Shown: piece by piece, positions 17,805 through 29,392 of the stretch | Layout of the letters: each line of letters begins with the position of its first letter | Numbering within the stretch: the first letter of the stretch is position 1 | Assembly: GCA_035273665.1 (NCBI GenBank) | Contig: DATEOW010000166.1 | Location: 1-44,715, forward strand | Direction of reading: 5' to 3' | Length of the DNA: 44,715 nucleotides | Origin: DATEEW01 sp035273665 | Lineage (GTDB): Bacteria; Pseudomonadota; Gammaproteobacteria; Burkholderiales; SG8-39 | The notes under the pieces: model-generated | What the model was told of the DNA's origin: nothing | The model's input: only the letters and a program-made list of their open reading frames with translations | Databases searched by the model: none | Translations under genes and position numbers: made by a program

Positions 17805-19466
17805 CTAAAGCGTTGCGCGACGAAAGTCGGCGAGTAACTGGGACAGCAACACGTTGAAACGCGCCGCTGCGGCGCCGTCGATCACGCGGTGATCATAGGA
17901 GAGAGAAAGCGGCAACATGAGGCGTGGGACAAAGGCCTTTCCATCCCATACGGGTTTCATCACCGATTTCGACACGCCGAGAATGGCAACTTCCGGCGCA
18001 TTAATGATTGGCGTGAAGTAACTTCCTCCGATGCCGCCAAGGCTGGAAATGGAGAAAGTCCCGCCCTGCATGTCTGTCGGTTTCAGCTTGCCCTCGCGCG
18101 CCTGGCGGGCGAGATCTGCAGATTCCTTTGCCACTTCAAGGATCCCTTTTTGATCGGCATCTTTCACGACCGGAACAACCAATCCATTCGACGTGTCTGC
18201 GGCAAAACCGATGTTGTAATAGTGTTTGACCACGAGGTTGTCGCCATCGAGCGAAGCATTAAACTCGGGATGGCTCTTCAACGCGGTTACGCACGCCTTG
18301 ATGAGAAACGCCAGCATCGTCACCTTGACGCCTGAGGCTTCGTTTTCTTTATTCAGCTGTTGACGGAAGCTGTCCAGATCGGTGATGTCCGCTTCGTCAT
18401 TGTTGGTGACATGGGGAATCATCACCCAGTTGCGCGAGAGGTTTGCACCCGAAAGCTTCTTGATGCGCGAAAGGGCTTGCACCTCAATCGGACCAAACTT
18501 GGCGAAATCGACGGCGGGCCATGGAATCACATTGAATCCACTGACCCCGCCACCCGTTGTAGGGCCGCGAGCAACCAGATTTTTTACCCAAGCCTGAACG
18601 TCGGTGACGAGAATCCTGCCTTTGGGCCCGCTGCCTCGCACTTGGCCCAAATCGATGCCGAGTTCGCGAGCGAACTTGCGCACCGACGGACTCGCGTGGG
18701 CTTTTAAACCATGCACAGGCTGCTCCATCGGCAGCGGCGGTGGGACGCGCTCGACAGGAGCCTCTTTGGTCGTCGTCGCCGCAGAAGCTACATTAGCTGG
18801 GGGCGCAGGCATTTTTGCCGGCGGTGCAGCGGCTGTAGACGTCGCCTCACTGATCTTGACCTCGCCGCTCTCTTCGATGACGAGCACTTCTGTGCCTTCC
18901 TTAACCTTGTCCCCAACTTTGACCTTCACTAGCTTGATTACGCCGGCATAAGGCGATGGAATCTCCATCGTGGCTTTGTCCGTTTCTAAGGTGAGCAACG
19001 ATTGCTCTGCCGCAACGCTTTCTCCTGCCTTGACCAATACTTCGATAATGCCCGCTTCCTGAATGTCGCCAAGATCCGGAATGGTCACTGAACGCGTTGC
19101 CCCGGTCGTCGCAGACGACGTTTGCGGCGCTTTCGGCACCGCCGCTTGCTTGACTGTCTCTTGCTTAGCGTCCACTTTTGCCGGAGCCTTGGATGGAGGA
19201 GCGGGGTCTTGCTTTTGCACGGCAGCCGCTTCCTCAACGACAAGAATCGCTTTGCCTTGCGAGACTTTGTCGCCCACTTTGACTTTCACGTCCTTGATCA
19301 CGCCGTTATACGGCGATGGAATTTCCATCGTCGCCTTATCGGTCTCCAAGGTGATTAGGGATTGTTCAGTGCTTACCTTATCCCCGGCCTTGACCAGCAC
19401 TTCGATAATGCTTGCCTCGGCGATATCGCCGAGATCCGGTACAAGCACTTCCTTCATTGCGCCCAT
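17805..19466 (-). CDS. aceF: pyruvate dehydrogenase complex dihydrolipoyl acetyltransferase (E2)
   Basis: E2 forms the core of the pyruvate dehydrogenase complex and transfers acetyl groups to CoA. The 553-residue product has two lipoyl domains (Lys44 and Lys164, each in ETDKATMEIPSPY), Ala/Pro-rich linkers and the peripheral-subunit-binding domain near 261-292 (ASPSVRKFARELGIDLGQV). The catalytic domain from about 320 carries the active-site HRVIDG at 526-531. A Met at residue 4 (19457) is another possible start. It sits between aceE (82 bp upstream) and lpdA (10 bp downstream) in one operon. Confidence 0.96.
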   Translation of the reverse strand: MGAMKEVLVPDLGDIAEASIIEVLVKAGDKVSTEQSLITLETDKATMEIPSPYNGVIKDVKVKVGDKVSQGKAILVVEEAAAVQKQDPAPPSKAPAKVDAKQETVKQAAVPKAPQTSSATTGATRSVTIPDLGDIQEAGIIEVLVKAGESVAAEQSLLTLETDKATMEIPSPYAGVIKLVKVKVGDKVKEGTEVLVIEESGEVKISEATSTAAAPPAKMPAPPANVASAATTTKEAPVERVPPPLPMEQPVHGLKAHASPSVRKFARELGIDLGQVRGSGPKGRILVTDVQAWVKNLVARGPTTGGGVSGFNVIPWPAVDFAKFGPIEVQALSRIKKLSGANLSRNWVMIPHVTNNDEADITDLDSFRQQLNKENEASGVKVTMLAFLIKACVTALKSHPEFNASLDGDNLVVKHYYNIGFAADTSNGLVVPVVKDADQKGILEVAKESADLARQAREGKLKPTDMQGGTFSISSLGGIGGSYFTPIINAPEVAILGVSKSVMKPVWDGKAFVPRLMLPLSLSYDHRVIDGAAAARFNVLLSQLLADFRRATL

Positions 19467-19548
19467 GCTTTCCTCACTGCGTTATGCGCGCGCGCCCATC
19501 TCTTGACGAGGCGCCCACGCAATCGCTTGTTGTTGGTATGGAGTCGTT

Positions 19549-22242
<2,694 letters not shown>

Positions 22243-22599
22243 AGAGCCTCCTATTCGCGCACACCGGGTCTTGTGACGGGGATCGCCCTCACCAAAACTC
22301 GCCGCGCTTGTCGTGTGGCCTGTTCGGGACACTAGGCGGATCGCGCCATGGGTCGAGTACAGGTTCGCTTGATTTCCGATTAGCGGACGAGCTTAAACCG
22401 CCAAGCTTGTGAGAGCAATTTGCCTCATCAATCTATCCAACACGAAGGCAAACGGGGCGGGCGGGCTTTTCACTAACCGGAAAGTCGTTCCGGATTATAC
22501 AAATAAAGAGGCCGAACTCCAAGTGCACATGCCTCGGGCACAAAGGCTGCGAGGTGCTCGGATGTTAGAATCCGCCTCCTTTTTATTTCAGCGCTTTTC
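22243..22599. other. 357-bp divergent intergenic region between aceE and folD
   Basis: Control region for the PDH operon (minus) and folD (plus). It contains the AGGAGG site of aceE at its left end, several G-rich tracts and an AT-rich stretch near 22490-22510 and 22570-22590. I could not identify a convincing operator palindrome or a consensus promoter pair. Confidence 0.5.
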
Positions 22600-23475
22600 A
22601 TGCAGACGCAAATTCTCGATGGCATCTCGCTCTCTCGCACACTTCGCGAAGAATGGCGCATGCGCGCGGCAGCGCTTACCGCACAAGGCCATCCACCCGG
22701 ATTGAGCGTACTCATCGTTGGGCAGGACCCTGCCTCGTCGGTATACGTCCGCAATAAAATCAAGGCTTGCGCCGAAGTAGGTCTACGATCGGAGCAGATC
22801 GAGTTACCTGAAGAAACCTCCGAGACGGAGCTTCTCCAGCGCATCCGTGGCCTCAATGCCGATCCCGCAGTGCATGGCATCCTCGTGCAATTGCCTTTGC
22901 CGAAGCACATCTCCGGTCAACGCGTTTTGACCGCGATCGCTCCAGAGAAGGATGTGGATGGCTTCCACCCGACGAACGTAGGATTGCTTGCGACAGGATC
23001 GCCCCGTTTTGCGCCCTGCACCCCTGCTGGGGTCATGGCGTTATTAGAGGCTGCTCAAATCGATCCCTGGGGGAAGCACGCAGTCGTCGTGGGGGCAAGC
23101 AATATCGTCGGCAAACCCGTGGCCCATCTTCTCCTGCAAAAAGGCGCCACGATCACCCTCTGCAATTCCAAAACGGTCGACTTGGCGGCACATACGCGCC
23201 AAGCGGACATTCTGATTGTCGCCATCGGTAAGCCCAAACTTATTACCGGGGATATGATCAAAAAAGATGCGGTGGTTGTCGATGTAGGCATAAACCGCTT
23301 AGCCGACGGCAGTTTAGCCGGCGACGTGGATTACGCTTCAATGCTCGGGATCGCTTCGCATATCACCCCCGTACCGGGCGGCGTTGGCCCTATGACCATC
23401 ACTATGCTCATTATCAATACGATTCGAGCGGCCGAAGCCGGCTTACCCCGCGTGGCCGCCGTCGCTGCAGGCTAA
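22600..23475 (+). CDS. folD: bifunctional methylenetetrahydrofolate dehydrogenase / methenyltetrahydrofolate cyclohydrolase
   Basis: FolD interconverts 5,10-methylene-, 5,10-methenyl- and 10-formyl-tetrahydrofolate, feeding purine, methionine and formyl-Met synthesis. The 291-residue protein shows SVYVRNKIKACAEVG with the catalytic Lys, VHGILVQLPLPKHI, KDVDGFHPTNVG, the PCTPAGV motif, the nucleotide-binding VVGASNIVGKPVAHLL and the C-terminal TPVPGGVGPMTITMLI. Length is normal. prlC begins 76 bp downstream on the same strand, so the two may be cotranscribed. Confidence 0.97.
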   Translation: MQTQILDGISLSRTLREEWRMRAAALTAQGHPPGLSVLIVGQDPASSVYVRNKIKACAEVGLRSEQIELPEETSETELLQRIRGLNADPAVHGILVQLPLPKHISGQRVLTAIAPEKDVDGFHPTNVGLLATGSPRFAPCTPAGVMALLEAAQIDPWGKHAVVVGASNIVGKPVAHLLLQKGATITLCNSKTVDLAAHTRQADILIVAIGKPKLITGDMIKKDAVVVDVGINRLADGSLAGDVDYASMLGIASHITPVPGGVGPMTITMLIINTIRAAEAGLPRVAAVAAG

Positions 23476-23551
23476 CCGCTTGTAATTTCGCTCGCGGTAC
23501 TCATATTTATCCTAACGCCTAGCAGTAGCGCTTTTAGTTCCTGAGGTTGAG

Positions 23552-25588
23552 ATGAACAATCCCCTGCTTGATTTTTCCGGTCTACCTCGTTTCGATACGC
23601 TGAGTGCTGCGCATATCGCCCCGGCTATTGATACGCTGCTCGCCGAAAATCGCTCGTTGTTGGCGGAATTGGTCCGGCCGCAAGTGCCGCCGACCTGGAA
23701 AGATTTCATCGCGCCAATGGAAGACGCACATGAACGACTTAGTCGCGCGTGGGGTGTTGTGGGCCACTTGCATGGCGTGCTCGATTCGCCCGAACTACGC
23801 GATGCATACAATGAAACGCAACCGAAGGTCGTCGCCTACTACACTGAAGTCGGGCAAAACCTCGCGTTATTTGAAAAGTATAAAACGCTCCGCGCGTCTT
23901 CCGAGTTTGACAGGCTAAGCACTGCGCAAAAAAAGATTATTGAAAACGAAATTCGGGACTTCCGCCTATCCGGCGCGGAACTCTCTGATGACAAGAAAAA
24001 ACGCTACGCAGACATTTCAGCGGAACTAGCGCGCCTGCAAACAAAATTTTCCGAAAACGTGCTTGATGCAACCAACGCCTTTGCGCTTTGCGTGGAAGAT
24101 GCCGAAAGATTGCGCGGCATTCCCGAAGACGTGCTCCAAGCTGCGAAAGCGGACGCAGAGAAAGATAACAAACCCGGTTGGAAGTTGACGCTGCGTGCGC
24201 CGTGTTACGTTCCTGTTCTGCAGTATGCGGAGAACCGCATACTGAGAGAAACTTTGTATAAGGCCTATGCGACCCGCGCAAGTGAATTCGGGGAAAACAA
24301 GTGGGACAACGGTCCGCTCATTACGGAATTGTTGCGACTCAGACGCGAGCAAGCGCAGTTACTAGGATATAGCAACTTCGCCGAAGTTTCGCTGGTGCCC
24401 AAGATGGCGGAATCGCCGCGACAAGTACTCGATTTCCTCAACGATCTTGCCATCAAAGCAAGACCCTTTGCGCGCAAGGATTACGAAGAACTTGAGCGCT
24501 TTGCGTCGACGGAACTGGACATCACGGAGTTGCAGTCCTGGGATCTGGCCTATGCAAGTGAAAAACTCCGGGTGCAGCGCTACGCTTTCTCAGATCAGGA
24601 AGTGAAGCAATACTTTCCGGAGCCGAAAGTTCTCGAAGGCATGTTTAAGGTAGTAAGCGCGATCTATGGTCTTCGGATGGAAGAAGATGAGGCCGCCACG
24701 TGGGATCGGAGCGTTCGCTTTTTCCGCATTGTCGATGCGACAGACACGATCATCGGACGTTTCTATCTCGACTTATACGCACGCGAAACAAAGCGGGGCG
24801 GCGCCTGGATGGACGAGGCAATTACTCGTCGAAGCAAAACGGATGGCGTACAGACGCCGGTGGCGTATCTGGTTTGTAATTTTTCTGCTCCGGTAGGCGA
24901 CAAGCCCGCGCTGTTCACCCACGAAGAGGTACTGACGCTGTTCCATGAATTCGGACATGGACTTCACCATCTCCTTACGCAGGTGGACGAGCTCGGGGTG
25001 TCTGGCATCCACGGCGTGGAGTGGGATGCCGTGGAATTGCCTAGCCAATTCATGGAGAACTTCGCCTGGGAGTGGGACGTCCTAAAGCACATGACCGCCC
25101 ATGTAGAAACAGGCGAAGCTTTACCGAAATCGCTATACGAAAAAATGGTCGCAGCGAAGAACTTCCAATCCGGCATGCAGACCGTGCGACAGCTGGAGTT
25201 TTCGCTTTTTGATATGCATCTGCACTATGACTTCGACAGCGAAGCGGGCAAGTCGCCGTTGGCTTTGCTTGACGAGATTCGCCAACGTGTGGCGGTCGCT
25301 TTTCCACCGGAGTACAGCCGATTCCCACATAGTTTCTCGCATATCTTTGCCGGGGGCTACAGCGCCGGCTACTACAGCTATAAATGGGCGGAGGTACTTT
25401 CGGCCGACGCCTATAGCCTGTTTGAGGAAAACGGCGTGTTGGACCCCAAAACCGGTGCCCGCTTCCGCGACGAAATTCTCGCGGTGGGTGGTAGCCGGCC
25501 GGCGCTTGAGTCATTTAAAGCTTTTCGGGGCCGCGAGCCGGCAGTGGATGCCCTCTTGCGTCATAACGGCATGATTGCAACGGCATGA
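23552..25588 (+). CDS. prlC: oligopeptidase A (M3 family metallopeptidase)
   Basis: Cytosolic zinc peptidase that degrades oligopeptides and signal-peptide fragments. The 678-residue product carries the zinc motif HEFGH at about 465-469 in TLFHEFGHGLHH, followed by the third-ligand region VEWDAVELPSQFMENF. Length equals the family norm (about 680). A GAGG site precedes the ATG. The last codons lie in an imperfect 14-bp tandem duplication (25565-25592) that sets the current stop; without the second copy the frame would end differently by a few residues. It is followed 102 bp later by an exported glutaredoxin-like gene. Confidence 0.96.
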   Translation: MNNPLLDFSGLPRFDTLSAAHIAPAIDTLLAENRSLLAELVRPQVPPTWKDFIAPMEDAHERLSRAWGVVGHLHGVLDSPELRDAYNETQPKVVAYYTEVGQNLALFEKYKTLRASSEFDRLSTAQKKIIENEIRDFRLSGAELSDDKKKRYADISAELARLQTKFSENVLDATNAFALCVEDAERLRGIPEDVLQAAKADAEKDNKPGWKLTLRAPCYVPVLQYAENRILRETLYKAYATRASEFGENKWDNGPLITELLRLRREQAQLLGYSNFAEVSLVPKMAESPRQVLDFLNDLAIKARPFARKDYEELERFASTELDITELQSWDLAYASEKLRVQRYAFSDQEVKQYFPEPKVLEGMFKVVSAIYGLRMEEDEAATWDRSVRFFRIVDATDTIIGRFYLDLYARETKRGGAWMDEAITRRSKTDGVQTPVAYLVCNFSAPVGDKPALFTHEEVLTLFHEFGHGLHHLLTQVDELGVSGIHGVEWDAVELPSQFMENFAWEWDVLKHMTAHVETGEALPKSLYEKMVAAKNFQSGMQTVRQLEFSLFDMHLHYDFDSEAGKSPLALLDEIRQRVAVAFPPEYSRFPHSFSHIFAGGYSAGYYSYKWAEVLSADAYSLFEENGVLDPKTGARFRDEILAVGGSRPALESFKAFRGREPAVDALLRHNGMIATA

Positions 25589-25592
25589 TCGC
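25565..25592. repeat. imperfect 14-bp tandem duplication across the prlC stop
   Basis: AACGGCATGATTGC is followed immediately by AACGGCATGATCGC (one mismatch). The unit is not a multiple of three, so the duplication changes the reading frame of the last few prlC codons and creates the present TGA. Confidence 0.85.
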
Positions 25593-25690
25593 AAGGTTGT
25601 GAACCAAGTCGCATGCGGATGCCGCAAAACGGTGTGCCGGCCAGGTCGGGTGCTAGGATTCTTTTCCCATTCGCCGCATCCGAGATCACC

Positions 25691-26242
25691 GTGACGATTT
25701 CTTCAATACGTCTAGTCGTTTGGAGCCTGCTTGCGATCAGCCTCGGCGTGCAAGCGCAAACTTATCGCTGGGTCGATCAAAATGGTCGCGTGCATTACAC
25801 CGATACGCCACCACCCGCGAGCGCCGTTAAAAGCGAGGAAAAGAATTTAAAAGGGAATGTCGCGTCTTCGGGCGATTTGCCATATGCGGCCCAGGAAGCA
25901 ATGAAGAATTTCCCCGTCAAACTTTACACTCGAGCCGAGTGCGCACCTTGTGATGATGGCCGCAAGCTTCTCGACAAGCGCGGTATCCCCTTTCGGGAAA
26001 TTATTGTTGGCGATGACGCGACACGAGCAGAATTAAAAAAACTCAATGAAAGTGGGCGACTTCCCGTGTTGACTGTCGGTAATGATGTGCGCAAAGGATA
26101 CGACGCGGAGATGTGGAATAAAGCGCTGGATATCGCAGGCTATCCGGCAACGTCAGTCCCGGGTGCCAAAGTTCCCAAAGCAGCGGGCGGCAAGCCCGAG
26201 GAAGAAGCGCAGACCCCGAAGGGTCCATACGCGACCCAATAG
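25691..26242 (+). CDS. exported DUF4124 - glutaredoxin family protein
   Basis: From a GTG start at 25691 the product is 183 residues. It has a signal peptide (MTISSIRLVVWSLLAISLGVQAQ), a DUF4124 module (YRWVDQNGRVHYTDTPPPASAV), a linker and a glutaredoxin fold. The fold carries CAPC in LYTRAECAPCDDGRKLLDKRG and the cis-Pro region GRLPVLTVGNDV. The C-terminal tail is low-complexity Pro/Lys/Glu. A frame open from 25613 adds an unlikely leader. Glutaredoxins are usually cytosolic, so an exported one may act on periplasmic disulfides or be held reduced by another system. Upstream is prlC; xthA starts 22 bp downstream. Confidence 0.82.
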   Translation: MTISSIRLVVWSLLAISLGVQAQTYRWVDQNGRVHYTDTPPPASAVKSEEKNLKGNVASSGDLPYAAQEAMKNFPVKLYTRAECAPCDDGRKLLDKRGIPFREIIVGDDATRAELKKLNESGRLPVLTVGNDVRKGYDAEMWNKALDIAGYPATSVPGAKVPKAAGGKPEEEAQTPKGPYATQ

Positions 26243-26264
26243 GTTCGCTGCGCAACCTCATCAA

Positions 26265-27038
26265 ATGAAAATCGCCGCGTGGAACGTCAACTCTCTTAAG
26301 GTTCGCCTTCCCCATGTCCTCCAATGGCTGGAGAACCGCCAGCCGGATGTGCTTTGTTTGCAGGAAATAAAATGCGAAGACGACAAGTTTCCTCGCGGCG
26401 AACTTGAATCAACCGGTTATCACCTCGCCTATTGTGGGCAAAAAACATATAACGGAGTGGCGATACTGTCGCGTCATCCGATGAGCAACATTGTCCCAGG
26501 CATTGCCGGTTTCGAGGATGAACAAAAACGAGTGCTCAGCGCGACCATCGGCGGTATACGCGTCATCTGCATCTATGTGCCGAACGGTCAGTCGGTCGGA
26601 TCGGAGAAATACGAATACAAGATGCGGTGGCTCAAGGCCTTGAGCGCTGGCCTCCGCTCCGAGTTGAGCCGGAACCCTCGGATTGTTGTGCTTGGTGATT
26701 TCAACATCGCACCGGAAGACTGCGATGTGCATGATCCTAAGCTATGGGAAGGTCAGATCCATGTTAGCGAAGCCGAACGTGCCGCTTTCCGCGACTTGTT
26801 GCAACTGGGCTTCAAGGACAGCTTCAGGCTTTTCCCTCAACAAGAGAAAGCGTACAGCTGGTGGGATTACCGTATGAATCAATTCAAAAGGAATATGGGA
26901 TTGCGCATCGACCATGTGCTTTTGAGCGATGCGCTTTCCTCACTCTGCATGGGAAGTTATATCGATGCGGAACCTCGACGCCTTGAGCGGCCCTCAGATC
27001 ACGCGCCGGTCTGGGTAGAACTCCAGATCGACTCGTGA
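26265..27038 (+). CDS. xthA: exodeoxyribonuclease III
   Basis: DNA repair enzyme with AP-endonuclease, 3'-phosphatase and 3'-5' exonuclease activity. The 257-residue protein begins MKIAAWNVNSLKVRLPHVL and has LQEIKCEDDKFP with the metal-binding Glu, VLGDFNIAPEDCDV with the catalytic Asp/Asn pair, and SDHAPVWVEL with the closing Asp-His. The ATG at 26265 is preferred because it matches homologues; an open frame back to 26082 would overlap the glutaredoxin gene. It converges on the Prx-Grx gene, separated by a GC-rich hairpin. Confidence 0.96.
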   Translation: MKIAAWNVNSLKVRLPHVLQWLENRQPDVLCLQEIKCEDDKFPRGELESTGYHLAYCGQKTYNGVAILSRHPMSNIVPGIAGFEDEQKRVLSATIGGIRVICIYVPNGQSVGSEKYEYKMRWLKALSAGLRSELSRNPRIVVLGDFNIAPEDCDVHDPKLWEGQIHVSEAERAAFRDLLQLGFKDSFRLFPQQEKAYSWWDYRMNQFKRNMGLRIDHVLLSDALSSLCMGSYIDAEPRRLERPSDHAPVWVELQIDS

Positions 27039-27044
27039 TTGGAG

Positions 27045-27064
27045 GGAGGGGCGCAAGCCCCTCC
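27045..27064. terminator. GC-rich hairpin between convergent xthA and the Prx-Grx gene
   Basis: GGAGGGGC and GCCCCTCC pair over a 4-base loop GCAA. It lies in the 29-bp gap between the two stops. There is no T run on either strand, so it may slow or protect transcripts rather than terminate them alone. Confidence 0.55.
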
Positions 27065-27067
27065 AAG

Positions 27068-27805
27068 CTAAGCGGCAGCGCCCAGATACCTCTCAAGCTG
27101 CTCTAGACCACCGATCAGCCGACCGTTGATAAAGACCTGCGGTGTCGTCGGCGCACCTGCGATTGCACCGGTCGCCCGGCTACGCGTCTTATGGGGCAGT
27201 GAGATGTCGACGTAATCCAAACCTTTTTGCTTCAGCAAATCCTTCGCTTTGACGCAGAACGGACAACCTTCTTTTGACAAGACGGCGACTTGGTCCGGCT
27301 TATGCGCTTTAGGATTGATGTAGTCGAGCATTGTGTCCGCATCAGACACTTCGAAAGGATCGCCCGGTTTATCCGGCTCGATGAACATCTTTTCGATCAC
27401 CCCGTTTTTGACAAGCATCGAATAACGCCAGGAGCGTTTGCCAAAACCAAGATCATCCTTGTCCACCAACATCCCCATGCCGCGCGTAAAGTCTCCGTTG
27501 CCGTCGGGAATCATTTTGATCGCTTCGATACCTTGATCTTTGGCCCATTCGCTCATCACGAAGGTGTCGTTGACGGAGACACAATAGATGTCATCGACGC
27601 CGTTTTGTTTGAACGTGGGCGCAAGCTCCTCGTACCGGGGAAGATGTGTAGATGAACACGTGGGCGTGTAGGCCCCCGGCAAAGAGAACAAAACAATCGT
27701 CTTGTTCTTGAACAGATCGTCGGTTGTAATCCTCTTCCATTCGTTGTTTTCCCGAATATGGAAGACGGCCGAGGGAATTTGTTGACCTTCGCGACTTTCA
27801 AACAT
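27068..27805 (-). CDS. peroxiredoxin-glutaredoxin hybrid (Prx5-Grx)
   Basis: A self-sufficient glutathione-dependent peroxidase. The 245-residue product joins an N-terminal Prx5-type domain, with peroxidatic Cys in SLPGAYTPTCSSTHLP near residue 50, to a C-terminal glutaredoxin domain with CPFC in VLSKEGCPFCVKAKDLL and the TTPQVFINGRLIGG loop. The Grx domain recycles the Prx domain with glutathione. The ATG at 27805 has GGAG seven bases upstream and is chosen over a TTG at 27820. Comparable hybrids are known from Haemophilus, Neisseria and other proteobacteria. It is a lone gene between xthA and ntrC. Confidence 0.93.
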   Translation of the reverse strand: MFESREGQQIPSAVFHIRENNEWKRITTDDLFKNKTIVLFSLPGAYTPTCSSTHLPRYEELAPTFKQNGVDDIYCVSVNDTFVMSEWAKDQGIEAIKMIPDGNGDFTRGMGMLVDKDDLGFGKRSWRYSMLVKNGVIEKMFIEPDKPGDPFEVSDADTMLDYINPKAHKPDQVAVLSKEGCPFCVKAKDLLKQKGLDYVDISLPHKTRSRATGAIAGAPTTPQVFINGRLIGGLEQLERYLGAAA

Positions 27806-27971
27806 TTTGCGCTCCTTCAATTGACGAGCGATTTAAGCAGTCGGCGCTTGATAGAGCCAATGTTATTTCGCCATCAACGCAATAGCTAAGCGCTAAGCGA
27901 CTCATCGCCGACACTGAAGGACGTGCAACAAAAAGGCCCGATCCGCGGCGCTCAAGTTCGGTTGGAGCCGC

Positions 27972-29390
27972 CTACGGGGCCGTGTTCGACTCCTGGGCTT
28001 CGTCTTTGTCTTCGATCCCGAGTTCCTGGATTTTACGAGTGATCGTGTTCCTGCCGATCCCGAGCAGAGTCGCTGCTTCGATTCGCCGTCCGCCTGTATG
28101 TTTAAGCGCCGTGGAAATAAGCAGCTTTTCGAAGTCGCGCGTCAGCGAATCCATGAGCCCTGTCTCGCCTCTCATCAGAGCTTTCTCGGCCTGGCGCTGT
28201 AACGCAACAATCCAATTTTGATCCGCAGACACGGCGCTGCTTTCCCTTAATTCCGGGGGCAGATCCAGCACTTCTACCGTCTGCGCGGGCGCCATGACGG
28301 TGAGCCAATGACAGACGTTTTCGAGCTGCCGAACATTGCCCGGGAAATCTTGGGTCGCCAAATAATTCATCGCTGCTTCCGATAACCGTTTCGGTTCGAC
28401 GCCCAATTCTTTTGCGCTTTTCGCGAGGAAATGGCGTGCGAGCAAGGGTATATCTTCACGACGATCGCGCAAGCTGGGCAAACGCAGGCGAATGACATTC
28501 AAACGGTGATAGAGATCTTCACGAAACTGACCTTCACGGACCCTTGATTCGAGGTCCTGATGGGTCGCAGCGATCACGCGCACATTCGATCGGATCGGTT
28601 GATGGCCGCCAACACGGTAAAAGTGCCCGTCGGACAGGACGCGCAGCAACCGCGTTTGCAGATCCGCGGCCATGTCACCGATTTCATCCAGAAAGAGGGT
28701 GCCGCCTTCGGCCTGCTCAAAACGCCCTCGTCGCATCGCTTGCGCACCGGTGAAAGCGCCGCGTTCGTGGCCAAACAATTCTGATTCCAGCAAGTCTTTG
28801 GGCATTGCCGCGGTGTTGATCGCAATGAAGGGTTTGGCTGCACGCGGGCTATGCCGATGTAGCGCATGCGCGACCAATTCCTTTCCACTACCGGACTCCC
28901 CGGTGATCAATACCGTCGCGTTCGAATGAGAAAGACGGCCGATCGCACGGAAAACTTCCTGCATGGACTGCGCTTGGCCGAGGATTTCCGGTGACGCGCT
29001 GAGCACTTCCTGCTCATCCGCCTCACGTAGACTTTCGTCCAGAGCGCGCCGAATCAGCTCGACGGCTTGATCCACATCGAAGGGCTTGGGCAGATATTCG
29101 AAAGCTCCCCCTTGAAATGCCGCGACGGCCGACTCGAGGTCCGAATAAGCCGTCATGATGATGACGGGCAACTGCGGATGTCGCTCCTTGACGGTCTGCA
29201 GCAGTTCCAATCCCGTTGTACCGGGCATTCGAATGTCCGAGACCAGCACCTGCGGCGCCTCAGTCTCGAGCGCAGCGAGTGCATCGGCCGCGAGCCCGAA
29301 AGTGCGGAATGCGATGCCTTCACGACTAAGCGCCTTCTCGAACACCCAACGAATCGAACGATCATCATCAATGACCCAAACGGGTTTCAT
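27972..29390 (-). CDS. ntrC: nitrogen regulation response regulator NtrC
   Basis: Sigma-54-dependent activator of nitrogen-starvation genes. The 472-residue protein has a receiver domain with the phosphorylated D52 in VSDIRMPG. Its AAA+ domain carries Walker A GESGSGKE (164-171), the sigma-54-contacting GAFTGA (211-216) and Walker B TLFLDEIG (231-238). The C-terminal Fis-type helix-turn-helix is visible in EAATLLGIGRNTITRKIQELG. I chose the ATG at 29390, which lies 2 bp after the ntrB stop and gives the family length; the longer frame to 29459 would overlap ntrB. It presumably acts on the glnA sites at 32702-32746. Confidence 0.96.
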   Translation of the reverse strand: MKPVWVIDDDRSIRWVFEKALSREGIAFRTFGLAADALAALETEAPQVLVSDIRMPGTTGLELLQTVKERHPQLPVIIMTAYSDLESAVAAFQGGAFEYLPKPFDVDQAVELIRRALDESLREADEQEVLSASPEILGQAQSMQEVFRAIGRLSHSNATVLITGESGSGKELVAHALHRHSPRAAKPFIAINTAAMPKDLLESELFGHERGAFTGAQAMRRGRFEQAEGGTLFLDEIGDMAADLQTRLLRVLSDGHFYRVGGHQPIRSNVRVIAATHQDLESRVREGQFREDLYHRLNVIRLRLPSLRDRREDIPLLARHFLAKSAKELGVEPKRLSEAAMNYLATQDFPGNVRQLENVCHWLTVMAPAQTVEVLDLPPELRESSAVSADQNWIVALQRQAEKALMRGETGLMDSLTRDFEKLLISTALKHTGGRRIEAATLLGIGRNTITRKIQELGIEDKDEAQESNTAP

Positions 29391-29392
29391 AG

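Noticed and set aside
22243..22332. Longer aceE start
   Set aside because: The ATG at 22242 has a perfect AGGAGG, and the sequence above it does not resemble E1.
26082..26264. N-terminal extension of exonuclease III
   Set aside because: The extension overlaps the glutaredoxin gene in another frame and is basic, low-quality sequence; homologues start at MKIAAWN (26265).
27915..27971. Terminator after ntrC
   Set aside because: The minus strand has a GC-rich stretch followed by five Ts, but I could not build a good stem from it.
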